A stretch of 10,926 nucleotides of DNA from Pseudomonadota bacterium (GCA_023423675.1 JAFAFD010000312.1:1-10926); one strand, 5' to 3'. Shown: positions 1 through 8,491, counted from the first letter of the stretch. Notes: generated by a model not told the origin, from the sequence alone. Numbers and translations: made by a program.

Positions 1-26
1 GGCTCGGAGATGTTTATAAGCGACAG
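1..26. other. Residual Illumina Nextera (Tn5 mosaic-end) adapter at the contig edge
   Basis: Bases 1-26 match the last 26 bases of the Nextera read-2 transposase adapter at 24 positions. Bases 1-7 (GGCTCGG) equal the synthetic part of the adapter. Bases 8-26 equal the 19-bp mosaic end AGATGTGTATAAGAGACAG except for G to T at 14 and A to C at 21. Read on the minus strand in the frame one base off the lipoprotein frame, it gives the peptide SLINISE, which is a familiar sign of adapter carry-over in translated drafts. It sits exactly at the window edge, where untrimmed adapter is expected. The two mismatches would fit low-quality read ends. A natural Tn5-family terminal repeat is less likely because the match continues into the synthetic tail. 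The adapter sequence is recalled from general knowledge. Confidence 0.88.
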
Positions 27-27
27 C

Positions 28-153
28 TTCTGCGGTGGGGGGGGCGGGGGGCGCGGCGGGTTCGGCCGGGGCCGCCGGGGCGGCGGACGGCTGGGCATTG
101 CAGCCGGCCAACAGGATCGCGAGGGCCAGGGCGGTGGGGCGCAGCAGGGGCAT
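28..153 (-). CDS. Putative lipoprotein, N-terminal part only
   Basis: This is the start of a leftward gene cut off by the contig end. The ATG is the complement of 151-153, and a GGAG ribosome binding site (complement of 159-162) lies 5 bases upstream. The product begins with MPLLR, a hydrophobic stretch (TALALAILLAGC) and a lipobox LAGC with the lipidated cysteine near residue 18. A low-complexity Ala/Pro linker (QPSAAPAAPAEPAAPPAPP) follows, as is common just after the lipid anchor. The predicted product is an envelope lipoprotein exported by Sec and processed by signal peptidase II. No functional domain remains, so the role is unknown. The frame stays open to base 1, but the last codons would be adapter sequence and use A/T third positions unlike the rest. 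The G runs at 37-51 (C runs in the gene) may also be unreliable. The gene is divergent from ntrB. Confidence 0.72.
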
Positions 154-230
154 GGCAGCTCCGGGAAAGCGGGTCTGGCCCCGATCCTGCTAATCCTGAC
201 TTCGTGATGATGTGAACGCGCCGCCCCGGT

Positions 231-249
231 TTGCACTAAATTTGTGCAA
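231..249. promoter_or_regulatory. Predicted NtrC (NRI) binding site overlapping the ntrB start
   Basis: The 19-bp imperfect palindrome TTGCACTAAATTTGTGCAA has six perfectly paired outer bases in each arm and one mismatched pair inside. Its 17-bp core (232-248) fits the enterobacterial NtrC consensus TGCACC-N5-GGTGCA at 10 of 12 half-site bases, with correct spacing. It ends on the first base of the ntrB ATG. In Escherichia coli a similar site lies over the glnL (ntrB) promoter, where NtrC represses. The same negative autoregulation is the natural inference here. The AT-rich centre (TAAATT, 237-242) could also act as a -10 element for a transcript starting near 249. No sigma-54 promoter (GG-N10-GC) was recognised nearby. 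Confidence 0.72.
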
Positions 250-1284
250 TGAGCCACGACGCCATCCCCGATTCCATCCTCGACGAACTGGTCACACCGT
301 TGCTGCGGCTGGATCTGGCGGGTGGCATCCGCGACGCCAACGTCGCTGCTGCCGGTTGGCTGGGAGTCAGCCGGCGTCGCCTGGTAGGCCTGCATGCGGC
401 CGCGCTGGAGCGCGAAGGCCAGGGCCTTGCCGAAGTGTTGGCGCAGTCGCCGGAAGCGCCCACCCGCCTGCGCCGGATCGGCCTGGCCTTTCCCGGCAGC
501 GACCAGTTGCATTTCGCCGACCTGTGGTTGTCCAGCGCGGAACAGGGCTACTGGCTGGAGGTGCATCCGGTCGATGAATTCCCCGGCAGTGATCCGGCCG
601 ACGTGCTGCCCACCGCGCTGACCGCCTCGCTGAAGGGGCTGGCGCATGAACTGCGCAACCCGCTGGTCGGCATCAAGGGCGCGGCACAGTTGCTGTCCCG
701 GCGGGTCGATGCGGACAGCCGCGAACTCACCGGGATCATCGAAAGCGAAGTCGAACGGCTGGCGGCCTTGGTCGACGGCCTGCTCAACCCGGCACCGCCG
801 CGTGCATTCGAGCCGCTCAACATCCATGCAGTGCTGGAGCGGGTGCTGCGGCTGGCCGAAAGCGACGCCGGCTGGGTGGTGCGCCTGCAGCGTGACTACG
901 ACCCGTCGCTGCCGGAATTCCCCGGCGATGCCGACCGCCTGACCCAGGCGGTGTGGAACCTGGTGCGCAATGCGATCGACGCCGGCGCCACCACCGTGCA
1001 GCTGCGCACCCGCGCCGACCACGGCGTGCGCATTGGCGAAGAGCTGCATGCACTGGCGCTGCGTATCGAGATCGCCGACGACGGCCGCGGAGTGCCGGCG
1101 GAGCTGACCGACCGGCTGTTCCTGCCGCTGGTCAGCGGCCGCCCGGACGGCACCGGGCTGGGCCTGGCGCTGAGCCAGCAGGTGGTGCGCGAGCATCGCG
1201 GTTCACTGACCTACCGCTCGCGCCCCGGGCATACCGTGTTCACCCTGCTGATGCCGCTGCACAGCCAGGACGAGGAGGCCAGCC

Positions 1285-1292
<8 letters not shown>
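249..1292 (+). CDS. ntrB: Nitrogen regulation sensor histidine kinase NtrB (GlnL)
   Basis: This cytoplasmic kinase/phosphatase controls NtrC in response to PII (GlnB/GlnK) and nitrogen status. The 347 residues are close to the usual length of about 350. Residues about 8-110 form a PAS-like sensor region. The H-box HELRNPLVGIKGAAQLL has the phospho-accepting His at 133. The ATP-binding domain shows the N-box (WNLVRNAIDAGA, about 236-247), the G1 box (IADDGRGVP, about 275-283) and the G2 box (GTGLGLALSQ, about 301-310). There are no membrane helices, as expected for NtrB. The start at 249 is forced: an in-frame TAA lies at 237-239 and the PAS region aligns from here. No Shine-Dalgarno sequence precedes it, so the mRNA may be leaderless or poorly translated. 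The stop overlaps ntrC by 8 bp, which implies translational coupling. Glutamine synthetase, PII and amtB are not in this window. Confidence 0.95.
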
Positions 1293-2712
<1,420 letters not shown>

Positions 2713-2794
2713 ACCGGTGCCGGTCTTCATGGCATCTGAAGGCGGGGCTGGGCACACTAGCAGGCCTGTTTCCACGCCAGTCCGAGGAGTTCCC

Positions 2795-3370
2795 ATGCGC
2801 CTGCGTTCGACACTCAGCCTGTTCGCTGCCCTGGTCGCGGCGGGTTGCGCCAGCACCGGTTCCGGTGATGCGGCATCCAGCGGCGCGGCACCCAAGCCCG
2901 CTGCCAGCAGCACCGCCAAGCAAGCGACGGTCAAGCTGGCCCCGGCCTCCGGCAGCCTGGTCAGCGGCATGCTGACCCTGAAGCCGATGGGCGATGGCGT
3001 GCACATCACCGGGGAGATCGGCGGCCTGACCGCCGGCGGCACCCACGGCTTCCACATCCACGAGAAGGGCGACTGCAGCGCGGCCGATGCGACCAGCGCC
3101 GGTGGCCATTTCAATCCGGGTGCGCAGCCGCACGGCCGTGCCGGCCAGGGCGCGCACCACGCCGGTGATGCCGACAACCTGGTGGCCGATGGCAAGGGCG
3201 TGGCCAAGGTCAACGTGCACCAGTCCGGGGTGGTCCTGGGTGGCGGCGCGGCGAACGACATCGCCGGGCGTGCGGTGATCGTGCACGCCAAGGCCGACGA
3301 CTACACCAGCCAGCCCACCGGCGATGCCGGCGGCCGCATCGCCTGCGGCGTGATCACCGTGACCCGCTGA
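2795..3370 (+). CDS. sodC: Superoxide dismutase [Cu-Zn], predicted lipoprotein (SodC)
   Basis: This enzyme converts superoxide to oxygen and hydrogen peroxide in the cell envelope. The chosen ATG has a GAGGAG ribosome binding site at 2784-2789. An upstream GTG in frame (2717) would lengthen the protein by 26 residues, spoil the signal sequence and has no such site. The 191-residue product starts with a lipoprotein signal (LSLFAALVAAGC, lipidated C18), so it is probably membrane-anchored in the periplasm or outer membrane. An Ala/Ser/Lys-rich linker (about 19-45) precedes the dismutase domain. Ligands match the eukaryotic pattern: Cu by H87, H89, H105 and H164; Zn by H105, H113, H122 and D125. 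C94 and C184 can form the conserved disulfide, and R181 is the active-site arginine. The 82-bp gap from ntrC suggests its own promoter; ATGGCA (2729-2734) and CACACT (2753-2758), 18 bp apart, are weak candidates. Confidence 0.95.
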   Translation: MRLRSTLSLFAALVAAGCASTGSGDAASSGAAPKPAASSTAKQATVKLAPASGSLVSGMLTLKPMGDGVHITGEIGGLTAGGTHGFHIHEKGDCSAADATSAGGHFNPGAQPHGRAGQGAHHAGDADNLVADGKGVAKVNVHQSGVVLGGGAANDIAGRAVIVHAKADDYTSQPTGDAGGRIACGVITVTR

Positions 3371-3400
3371 TGCGGGTGTCTGCCTGAATCAGCGCAGGCA
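3362..3400. terminator. Two small hairpins in the sodC / 3389 convergent gap, possible terminators
   Basis: Only 18 bp separate two convergent genes. One hairpin has stem ACCCGC (3362-3367), loop TGAT and stem GCGGGT (3372-3377), and encloses the sodC stop codon. The second has stem TGCCTG (3381-3386), an 8-base loop and stem CAGGCA (3395-3400), inside the end of the opposite gene. Neither has a T tract, so intrinsic termination is not clearly supported. They may instead pause polymerase or protect 3' ends. Confidence 0.3.
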
Positions 3401-4270
3401 GTCGCTGCTGCCGTCCGCGCAATGCACGAACTGCAGCGGCACGCCGTGCGCGCCCAGCACGGCGGCGAACTGCCGCTGGCGGGCCTGGAACATGTCGAAG
3501 CCGCGGTCCAGGCGCGCGCCGTCGGTTTCCCCGGCGGCGTAGCGCTGGCGCCAAGCGGCCGGGTCAAGCAGCGCGATGCGCACTTCGCCATCGCCGTAGC
3601 GGGCCAGCGGTTCCGGGCCGGCATCCAGCCAGGCTTCGGCGTCCGGTTCCAGCAACGCGACCTGCAGCAGCGACCACAGCGGCTCCAGGCCGACGTTGCG
3701 GTACTGCAGCGCCATCATCGCGGCGAGGTCGTGCGCGCTGAGGTAGCGCGCATGTTCGACGTCCGCGCCCAGCCCGTCCTGAAGCGCCAGCGCGGTGTCG
3801 GCCTGGGCCATGCCACGGTCCAGCAGGCTGTCTTCCAGCGCGTCACCGGCCGCCTGCGCGGCATCGCCCTGCAGCACGAACGGCAGCACCCGCAAGCCAC
3901 CGCCGGCGAGTTCCGCTTCGGCCTGCAACGGCATCGGCACATCGCCTTCGGCGTCGGCACCAAAACCGACCATGCGAGGGCCTTGCGCCTGCCCGGGTGC
4001 ACGCTGCAACAGTTCCAGTGCGCGCCGGTGCAGCGGCCAACCCGGGCGCAGCGCCTCGGCGGGATCGAAATGCGCGGCCAGCAGGGCCAGGTTGCAGTCG
4101 CGCACCTGCGGCACCAGTGCGGCCAGGTCGCGGCCCAGCAGGGCGACCACGTCGCCGGCGCTGGCGGCGTCCAGTGCGGCGCGGGCCGGTTGGGCGCCGT
4201 CGCGCAGTTCCAGCGCAATCACGCCGCGGAACGTTGCAGGACCGGCGGCGATGGAAGCGGATGCGGTCAT
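3389..4270 (-). CDS. Uncharacterised 293-residue protein
   Basis: I do not recognise this family. The frame is complete, from an ATG (complement of 4268-4270) to TGA, and codon use matches the neighbours with G/C third positions, so it looks like a real gene. The protein is Ala- and Leu-rich and acidic, with no signal peptide or membrane helix, so it is probably cytoplasmic. The N-terminal half is largely helical (for example LLGRDLAALVPQVRDCNLAL and HRRALELLQRAPG). The middle contains QYRNVGLEPLWSLLQVALLE. The tail has two cysteines, ending FVHCADGSSDCLR. The usual SD position before the ATG (CTCCCGA) has no match, and the gap to fadI is short, so the leader may be very short. It is divergent from fadI and convergent with sodC, so it is transcribed alone. 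The N-terminal stretch GVIALELRDGAQPARAALD gives no family match that I can name. Confidence 0.72.
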   Translation of the reverse strand: MTASASIAAGPATFRGVIALELRDGAQPARAALDAASAGDVVALLGRDLAALVPQVRDCNLALLAAHFDPAEALRPGWPLHRRALELLQRAPGQAQGPRMVGFGADAEGDVPMPLQAEAELAGGGLRVLPFVLQGDAAQAAGDALEDSLLDRGMAQADTALALQDGLGADVEHARYLSAHDLAAMMALQYRNVGLEPLWSLLQVALLEPDAEAWLDAGPEPLARYGDGEVRIALLDPAAWRQRYAAGETDGARLDRGFDMFQARQRQFAAVLGAHGVPLQFVHCADGSSDCLR

Positions 4271-4304
4271 TCGGGAGTCGAGCTTATGTTCGGTGGGGCG
4301 GCGT

Positions 4305-4336
4305 TACACTCGGGTCATTATGCCCGCGCGGCGGGC
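4305..4336 (+). promoter_or_regulatory. Possible fadI promoter -10 and leader hairpin
   Basis: TACACT at 4305-4310 matches four of six -10 bases; the region at the -35 distance (around 4282-4289) is poor. A perfect GC-only hairpin, GCCCGC (4322-4327), loop GCG, GCGGGC (4331-4336), would lie in the leader and end 8 bases before the fadI ribosome binding site GAGGTG (4345-4350). On the opposite strand, CATAAG (complement of 4283-4288) could serve as a -10 for the divergent gene. All are weak by eye. Confidence 0.3.
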
Positions 4337-4355
4337 CCCAGCCTGAGGTGTCCTG

Positions 4356-5633
4356 ATGTTGCATGGTCGTCCTGTCGCCGTTCTCGGCGGTGTCCGCATC
4401 CCGTTCTGCCGGCAGAACACCGCGTATACCGATGTCGGCAACCTCGGCATGTCGGTGCGCACGCTGGGTGCATTGGTCGAGAAATTCGGCCTGCACGGCC
4501 AGCAATTGGGCGAAGTGGCGATGGGTGCGGTGATCAAGCATTCCTCGGACTGGAACCTTGGCCGTGAAGCCGCGCTGTCCTCCGGCCTGTCGCCGCTGAC
4601 TCCCGGCATCACCCTGCAGCGCGCCTGCGGCACCTCGCTGGACACGATTGCCTATATCGCCGGCAAGATCGGCACCGGCCAGATCGAGGTCGGCATCGGC
4701 GGTGGTTCGGACACCACTTCGGACGTGCCGATCGTGTACGGCCAGGCCCTGCGCCGCCGCCTGTTGCAGGCCGCTGCGGCAAAGACGCCGAAGCAGAAGC
4801 TGGCCGCGTTCAAGGGCTTCAAGTTCTCCGAGCTGAAGCCGGATTTCCCGGGCGTGGCCGAGCCGCGTACCGGCAAGTCGATGGGCCAGCACTGCGAGGA
4901 CATGGCCAAGGAATGGAACATCTCGCGCGATTCGCAGGATGAGCTGGCCGCCGCCTCGCACCACAAGCTGGCCGCCGCCTACGAGCGCGGGTTCTTCGAC
5001 GACCTGGTGGTGAGCTTCCGCGGTGTCTCGCGTGACAACAACATGCGCCCGGACACCAGCATCGAGAAGCTGGCCACGCTGAAGCCGGCCTTCGACAAAG
5101 TCTCCGGCAAGGGCACCCTGACCGCCGGCAATTCCACCCCGCTGACTGATGGCGCCTCCGCCTGCCTGCTGGCCACCGACGAATGGGCCGCGCAGCATGG
5201 CCACGAGGTGCTCTGCCACATGCGCGACGTGCAGGTTTCGGCGGTGGACTTCGTCCACGGCGAGGGCCTGCTGATGGCGCCCACCGTGGCGGTAGCCGAG
5301 ATCCTGAAGCGCAACAACCTGACCCTGCAGGATTTCGACATCTACGAAATCCACGAGGCGTTCGCCGCGCAGGTGCTGTGCACGCTGCGTGCGTGGGAAG
5401 ACGAAACCTATTGCCGCGAGCGCCTGGGCCTGCCTGCGCCGCTGGGCAGGATCGACCCGGCCAAGCTCAACCCGGTGGGTTCCTCGCTGGCTGCCGGCCA
5501 TCCGTTCGCCGCCACCGGCGCGCGCATCGTGGCCGCCGCCGCCAAGCAGCTGAAGGAACGTGGCAGCGGCCGCGCGCTGATCAGCATCTGCACCGCCGGC
5601 GGCATGGGCGTGGTGGCGATCCTGGAGCGCTGA
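4356..5633 (+). CDS. fadI: Acetyl-CoA C-acyltransferase / 3-ketoacyl-CoA thiolase, FadI type
   Basis: This thiolase does the last step of fatty-acid beta-oxidation, cleaving 3-ketoacyl-CoA with CoA to acetyl-CoA and a shortened acyl-CoA. The 425 residues suit the FadI / trifunctional-beta branch (about 430) rather than the shorter FadA or PhaA (about 390). The nucleophile is C91 in QRACGTSLD. H333 lies in the IHEAFAAQ motif, where FadI has HEAF and PhaA/FadA have NEAF. H382 is in AAGHPFAATGAR and C412 is in ICTAGGMG. A lysine- and phenylalanine-rich insertion (about 140-165) is typical of this branch. The start has a GAGGTG ribosome binding site at 4345-4350, spaced 5 bases. No fadJ-like partner is adjacent: the gene is flanked by an unrelated divergent gene and a terminator, so it appears monocistronic. 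It probably works with a FadJ-like subunit encoded elsewhere. Confidence 0.93.
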   Translation: MLHGRPVAVLGGVRIPFCRQNTAYTDVGNLGMSVRTLGALVEKFGLHGQQLGEVAMGAVIKHSSDWNLGREAALSSGLSPLTPGITLQRACGTSLDTIAYIAGKIGTGQIEVGIGGGSDTTSDVPIVYGQALRRRLLQAAAAKTPKQKLAAFKGFKFSELKPDFPGVAEPRTGKSMGQHCEDMAKEWNISRDSQDELAAASHHKLAAAYERGFFDDLVVSFRGVSRDNNMRPDTSIEKLATLKPAFDKVSGKGTLTAGNSTPLTDGASACLLATDEWAAQHGHEVLCHMRDVQVSAVDFVHGEGLLMAPTVAVAEILKRNNLTLQDFDIYEIHEAFAAQVLCTLRAWEDETYCRERLGLPAPLGRIDPAKLNPVGSSLAAGHPFAATGARIVAAAAKQLKERGSGRALISICTAGGMGVVAILER

Positions 5634-5656
5634 GGCCGCAGGCAGCCGCTGGAACG

Positions 5657-5685
5657 AAAACGCCGCGTCACTGACGCGGCGTTTT
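5657..5685. terminator. Strong bidirectional intrinsic terminator
   Basis: A perfect 29-bp palindrome: AAAACGCCGCGTCA (5657-5670), a single central C, then TGACGCGGCGTTTT (5672-5685). The RNA forms a GC-rich stem followed by a U tract when read from either side. It lies 24 bp after the fadI stop and 22 bp after the end of the leftward peptidase gene, so it can serve both convergent genes. Confidence 0.93.
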
Positions 5686-5706
5686 CATATGCGGCGACAG
5701 GTTCTG

Positions 5707-8073
5707 TCAGGGCTTCAATGCCTTCTCGAACAACTCCCAGATCCGCCGGTACTCGTCGTACCAGCTGTCGGCATGGGTGAAGCCGTGGCGCTCAAGCGGA
5801 TAGCCGGCCAGTTCCCACTTGTCCTTGCGCAGTTCGATCAGGCGCTGCGCCAGCATCACCGAGTCCTTGTAGAACACGTTGTCGTCGATTATCCCGTGCG
5901 CGATCAGCAGGTGGTCCTGCAGGCCCTCGGCGTACTCCAGCGGTGACGAGCGCTTGTAGGCCTCGGGATCGAGCTCGGGCGTGTTGAGGATGTTGCTGGT
6001 GTACTCGTGGTTGTACTGCGACCAGTCGGTCACCGGGCGCAGCGCGGCACCGGCCTTGAACACGCCGGGCTTCTGGAACAGCGCGGCGAAGGTCATGAAG
6101 CCGCCATAGCTGCCGCCGTAGATGCCGGCGCGGTCGCGGTCGCCCTGCTTGTGTTCGACCAGCCAGTCCAGGCCGTCCAGGTAGTCCTCCAGCTCCGGCT
6201 TGCCCATCCAGCGGTAGATCGCGGTGCGCCAGTCGCGGCCGTAGCCTTCGCTGGCGCGGTTGGCGGGGTCCAGCACGATGTAGCCCTGCTGCACCAGCAG
6301 GTTGTGGAACATCTGCTCGCGGAAGTAGTTCGGATAGCGTGCGCTGACGTTCTGCAGGTAGCCGGCGCCGTGCACGAACATCACGATCGGGTATTTCCTG
6401 CCCGGCTCCAGTGTGGCCGGTGCGTAGTACTTGCCCCAGATGGTGCCGGCGCCGTGCTTGCTGGGCACCTGCACGAGTTGTGGCTGCACCCATTCACGCG
6501 CCGCGAACTCGGCGGTGCGGGAATCTGTGAGCCGGCGGGCGGTGCCGCCAGCGGCATCGATCACCGAAAGCTGCGGCGGTACATAGGCGGATGAATGGCG
6601 CACCAGCAGCTTGCTGCCGTCGGGCGAGACGCTGAAATCCTCCACCCCGTCGAGCGCGGTCACTTCGCGCACCGCGCCGCCGTTGGCATCGACCGCGCAG
6701 ACTTCGTAATCACCGGGCGCCTTGCGGTTGCACAGGAAGTAGAAGCCGTTGCCGTCGCGCGCGGGGGCGACCTGCGAGGTCTCCCAACGGCCGTCGGTGA
6801 GCTGGCTGCGCGTGCTGCCATCCAGTGTGTACAGGTGCGAGTAGCCGCTTTCCTCGCTCAGGTACCAGAGCTTGCCGTTCGGCAGCCAGCCGAACTCGTT
6901 GAAGGCCCAGTTGATCCAGGCCGGATCGGTCAGGCGGTGCCGGGTTTGCAGGGTTGCCGCATCGAGATCGACACCGGCAATCCAGCGATCCTTGTTGTCG
7001 ATGGCGCGCACCAGCAGCGCGACCGCACGCGAATCGTCACGCCAGTGGATGGCCGGGCCGCTGCCGTCGCCATCGGTTTCGATGCGCACCGGGCGGTTGC
7101 CCTTCAGCGCGTCCTTGCCGGCGGCCTTGCGCATTGCCGCCAGTGGATCGGTAGCGATGCCGGGCAGGGCATCAAACTTCAGTTCGCGGACCTTGCCGGT
7201 GGTTACGTCAGCCAGCCACAGCGTGTGCGGCAGCGGTTCCCCGCGGCCGACGCGGGTGCGTACGTCCTCGAACTCCTCGTAGCCGGACTCGGTGACGTAC
7301 TTCGGCATCTTGCCGGTCTGGCCGCCCTCGGCGCCCTTCTTGGTGGTCACCACCAGCACCCAGCGCCCGTCCGGCGACAGAGCCGAATCGGCGACCTCGA
7401 CGTCCTTGCCCAGGTAGATCGGTGCCGGTGCGCGGGTCGGGTCGAGCTTGCGCCAGTTGTCGTTTTGCGTACGCGCGGCATCGCGGCGGGCGCGGTCATC
7501 CTTGAGGGTCTCGATCAGGCGTAGCTGGCGATCACGCAGATCGTCGGCCTCGGGCGCCTTGTCCGGCGCATCTTCTGTCTTCAGCTGTGCCGCCTGTGCC
7601 ACCTCGCGTCCGCTCCAGCGATACCAGTCGCTGCCCACGCGCCAGACCAGGCCGCCTTCGCGGCTCCATTGCAGTTGGGTGGCACTGTCATTGCTGCGGG
7701 TCAGCTGGGTGAGCGCACCGCTGCGCAGGTCGCGCACGAACACATCGCCATTGCGGATAAATGCGCTGCGGGTGCGGCCGGTATCGAACTGCGCGTCTGC
7801 AGTGTCCAGTTGCGCGCGTGAAGCATCGTCCAGGCGCTTGGGCGTGCCGCCTTCGATGCCGACTTCCCAGCTATCACGGATCGTCGCGCCCTTGCGCTTG
7901 AGCAGGTACTGTGCGCCATGGCTGTCCCAGCGCCACCAGGCGCGTTCCACCGGCGGGCCGATCCAGTCCGGGTCCGCCATCGCCTGCGACAGGGTGATCG
8001 GGGTGGACGCATTGTCTGCATTGGCTGCGATGGTGGTCAGCAGCAGGGCGAAGGCGAGCGGGGCAAGGCGCAT
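5707..8073 (-). CDS. Secreted S9-family (dipeptidyl-peptidase IV-like) serine peptidase
   Basis: This is a prolyl-oligopeptidase-family peptidase, likely cleaving short peptides (often dipeptides from the N terminus) outside the cytoplasm. The 788-residue product begins with a Sec signal (APLAFALLLTTIAANA) and probable cleavage after A19. Residues about 30-530 form the N-terminal beta-propeller, with blade motifs such as LSPDGRWVLVVTT (near 235) and SVSPDGSKLLVRHSS, and a DPP IV-type SEESGYSHLY stretch (about 404-413). A charged helical insert (about 177-210) interrupts it. The C-terminal alpha/beta hydrolase has nucleophile S655 in GGSYGGF, D730 in HGIIDDNVF and H763 in ERHGF. The 33-residue Asp-His spacing is close to that of human DPP IV. 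The triad is complete. The ATG (complement of 8071-8073) directly precedes the signal peptide. Exact substrate preference cannot be read from the sequence. The gene is transcribed alone. Confidence 0.93.
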   Translation of the reverse strand: MRLAPLAFALLLTTIAANADNASTPITLSQAMADPDWIGPPVERAWWRWDSHGAQYLLKRKGATIRDSWEVGIEGGTPKRLDDASRAQLDTADAQFDTGRTRSAFIRNGDVFVRDLRSGALTQLTRSNDSATQLQWSREGGLVWRVGSDWYRWSGREVAQAAQLKTEDAPDKAPEADDLRDRQLRLIETLKDDRARRDAARTQNDNWRKLDPTRAPAPIYLGKDVEVADSALSPDGRWVLVVTTKKGAEGGQTGKMPKYVTESGYEEFEDVRTRVGRGEPLPHTLWLADVTTGKVRELKFDALPGIATDPLAAMRKAAGKDALKGNRPVRIETDGDGSGPAIHWRDDSRAVALLVRAIDNKDRWIAGVDLDAATLQTRHRLTDPAWINWAFNEFGWLPNGKLWYLSEESGYSHLYTLDGSTRSQLTDGRWETSQVAPARDGNGFYFLCNRKAPGDYEVCAVDANGGAVREVTALDGVEDFSVSPDGSKLLVRHSSAYVPPQLSVIDAAGGTARRLTDSRTAEFAAREWVQPQLVQVPSKHGAGTIWGKYYAPATLEPGRKYPIVMFVHGAGYLQNVSARYPNYFREQMFHNLLVQQGYIVLDPANRASEGYGRDWRTAIYRWMGKPELEDYLDGLDWLVEHKQGDRDRAGIYGGSYGGFMTFAALFQKPGVFKAGAALRPVTDWSQYNHEYTSNILNTPELDPEAYKRSSPLEYAEGLQDHLLIAHGIIDDNVFYKDSVMLAQRLIELRKDKWELAGYPLERHGFTHADSWYDEYRRIWELFEKALKP

Positions 8074-8154
8074 GCAGATATCCAGTCAGGCAACCGGCGC
8101 AGCCTAACAGTCCGGTCCGCGTGCGCTTGTGCCGATGGTCCCGCGCATGGCCGG

Positions 8155-8183
8155 TTCCGCCTGCGCGCGCTTTCCCGCACAAT
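8155..8183 (+). promoter_or_regulatory. Candidate promoter for the ycgL-ankyrin operon
   Basis: TTCCGC (8155-8160) and CACAAT (8178-8183) are separated by 17 bp. The -10 matches TATAAT at four positions and the -35 is weak. A start near 8190 would give a leader of about 30 bases. This is the best candidate in the 148-bp gap (8074-8221) between the divergent peptidase and ycgL, where no other structure was seen. Confidence 0.35.
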
Positions 8184-8221
8184 CGGGGCTGTTCCTGCAC
8201 AGGCGGTTCCCCCGGATCGCG

Positions 8222-8491
8222 ATGCTCGCTTACGTCTACAAGAGCCTGAAAAAGGCCGATACCTACGTCTACCTCGCCGGGCGCGACGAATTCGATCGCC
8301 TGCCGGAACCGGTGCGCGCCCAGTTGGGTACGCTGCAGTTCGTGCTGGAGGTGGCGCTTACCCCCGAACGCACGTTGGCCCAGGCCGACCCGGCGGTGGT
8401 GCGCGAGAACCTGGCGATGCGCGGTTTCCATGTGCAGTTCCCGCCGACCATGGCAGATCCGATGACCGACGACTGGGGCACCGATGCCTGA
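8222..8491 (+). CDS. ycgL: YcgL domain-containing protein
   Basis: This is a small cytoplasmic protein of 89 residues. Members of the YcgL family are about 90-110 residues long, and their biochemical role is not established. The family pattern is visible: an N-terminal strand motif [16 protein letters not shown], then [11 protein letters not shown], a hydrophobic strand ([13 protein letters not shown]) and the C-terminal [14 protein letters not shown], followed by a short acidic tail. The ATG at 8222 is preferred because the protein then begins MLAYVYKS as in relatives; an in-frame upstream ATG (8129) would add a non-conserved Arg/Pro-rich stretch. No clear ribosome binding site precedes it. 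Its last 8 bases (ATGCCTGA) contain the start of the ankyrin gene, so the two are probably translated in coupled fashion. Confidence 0.9.
   Translation: MLAYVYKSLKKADTYVYLAGRDEFDRLPEPVRAQLGTLQFVLEVALTPERTLAQADPAVVRENLAMRGFHVQFPPTMADPMTDDWGTDA

Noticed and set aside
8..26. A Tn5-type transposon end, which would mark a mobile element.
   Set aside because: The sequence is closer to the engineered mosaic end than to natural Tn5 ends as I recall them, and it continues exactly into the synthetic Nextera tail at 1-7. No transposase is present.
37..51. Runs of eight and six G (C in the lipoprotein gene) that could be a phase-variation tract.
   Set aside because: They lie beside adapter sequence at the contig end, where base calls are poor and false G runs are common, and no coding sequence beyond them remains to test a frame switch.
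2713..2724. Short inverted repeat ACCGG-TG-CCGGT after ntrC as a terminator.
   Set aside because: The stem is very short with a 2-base loop and no T tract follows; it is expected by chance at this GC content.
8453..8477. On the minus strand the ycgL tail reads PSRRSSDL, resembling the peptide from the Illumina TruSeq adapter.
   Set aside because: The DNA match to the adapter is only partial, and the plus strand continues an intact ycgL frame straight into the ankyrin gene, so this is coincidence.
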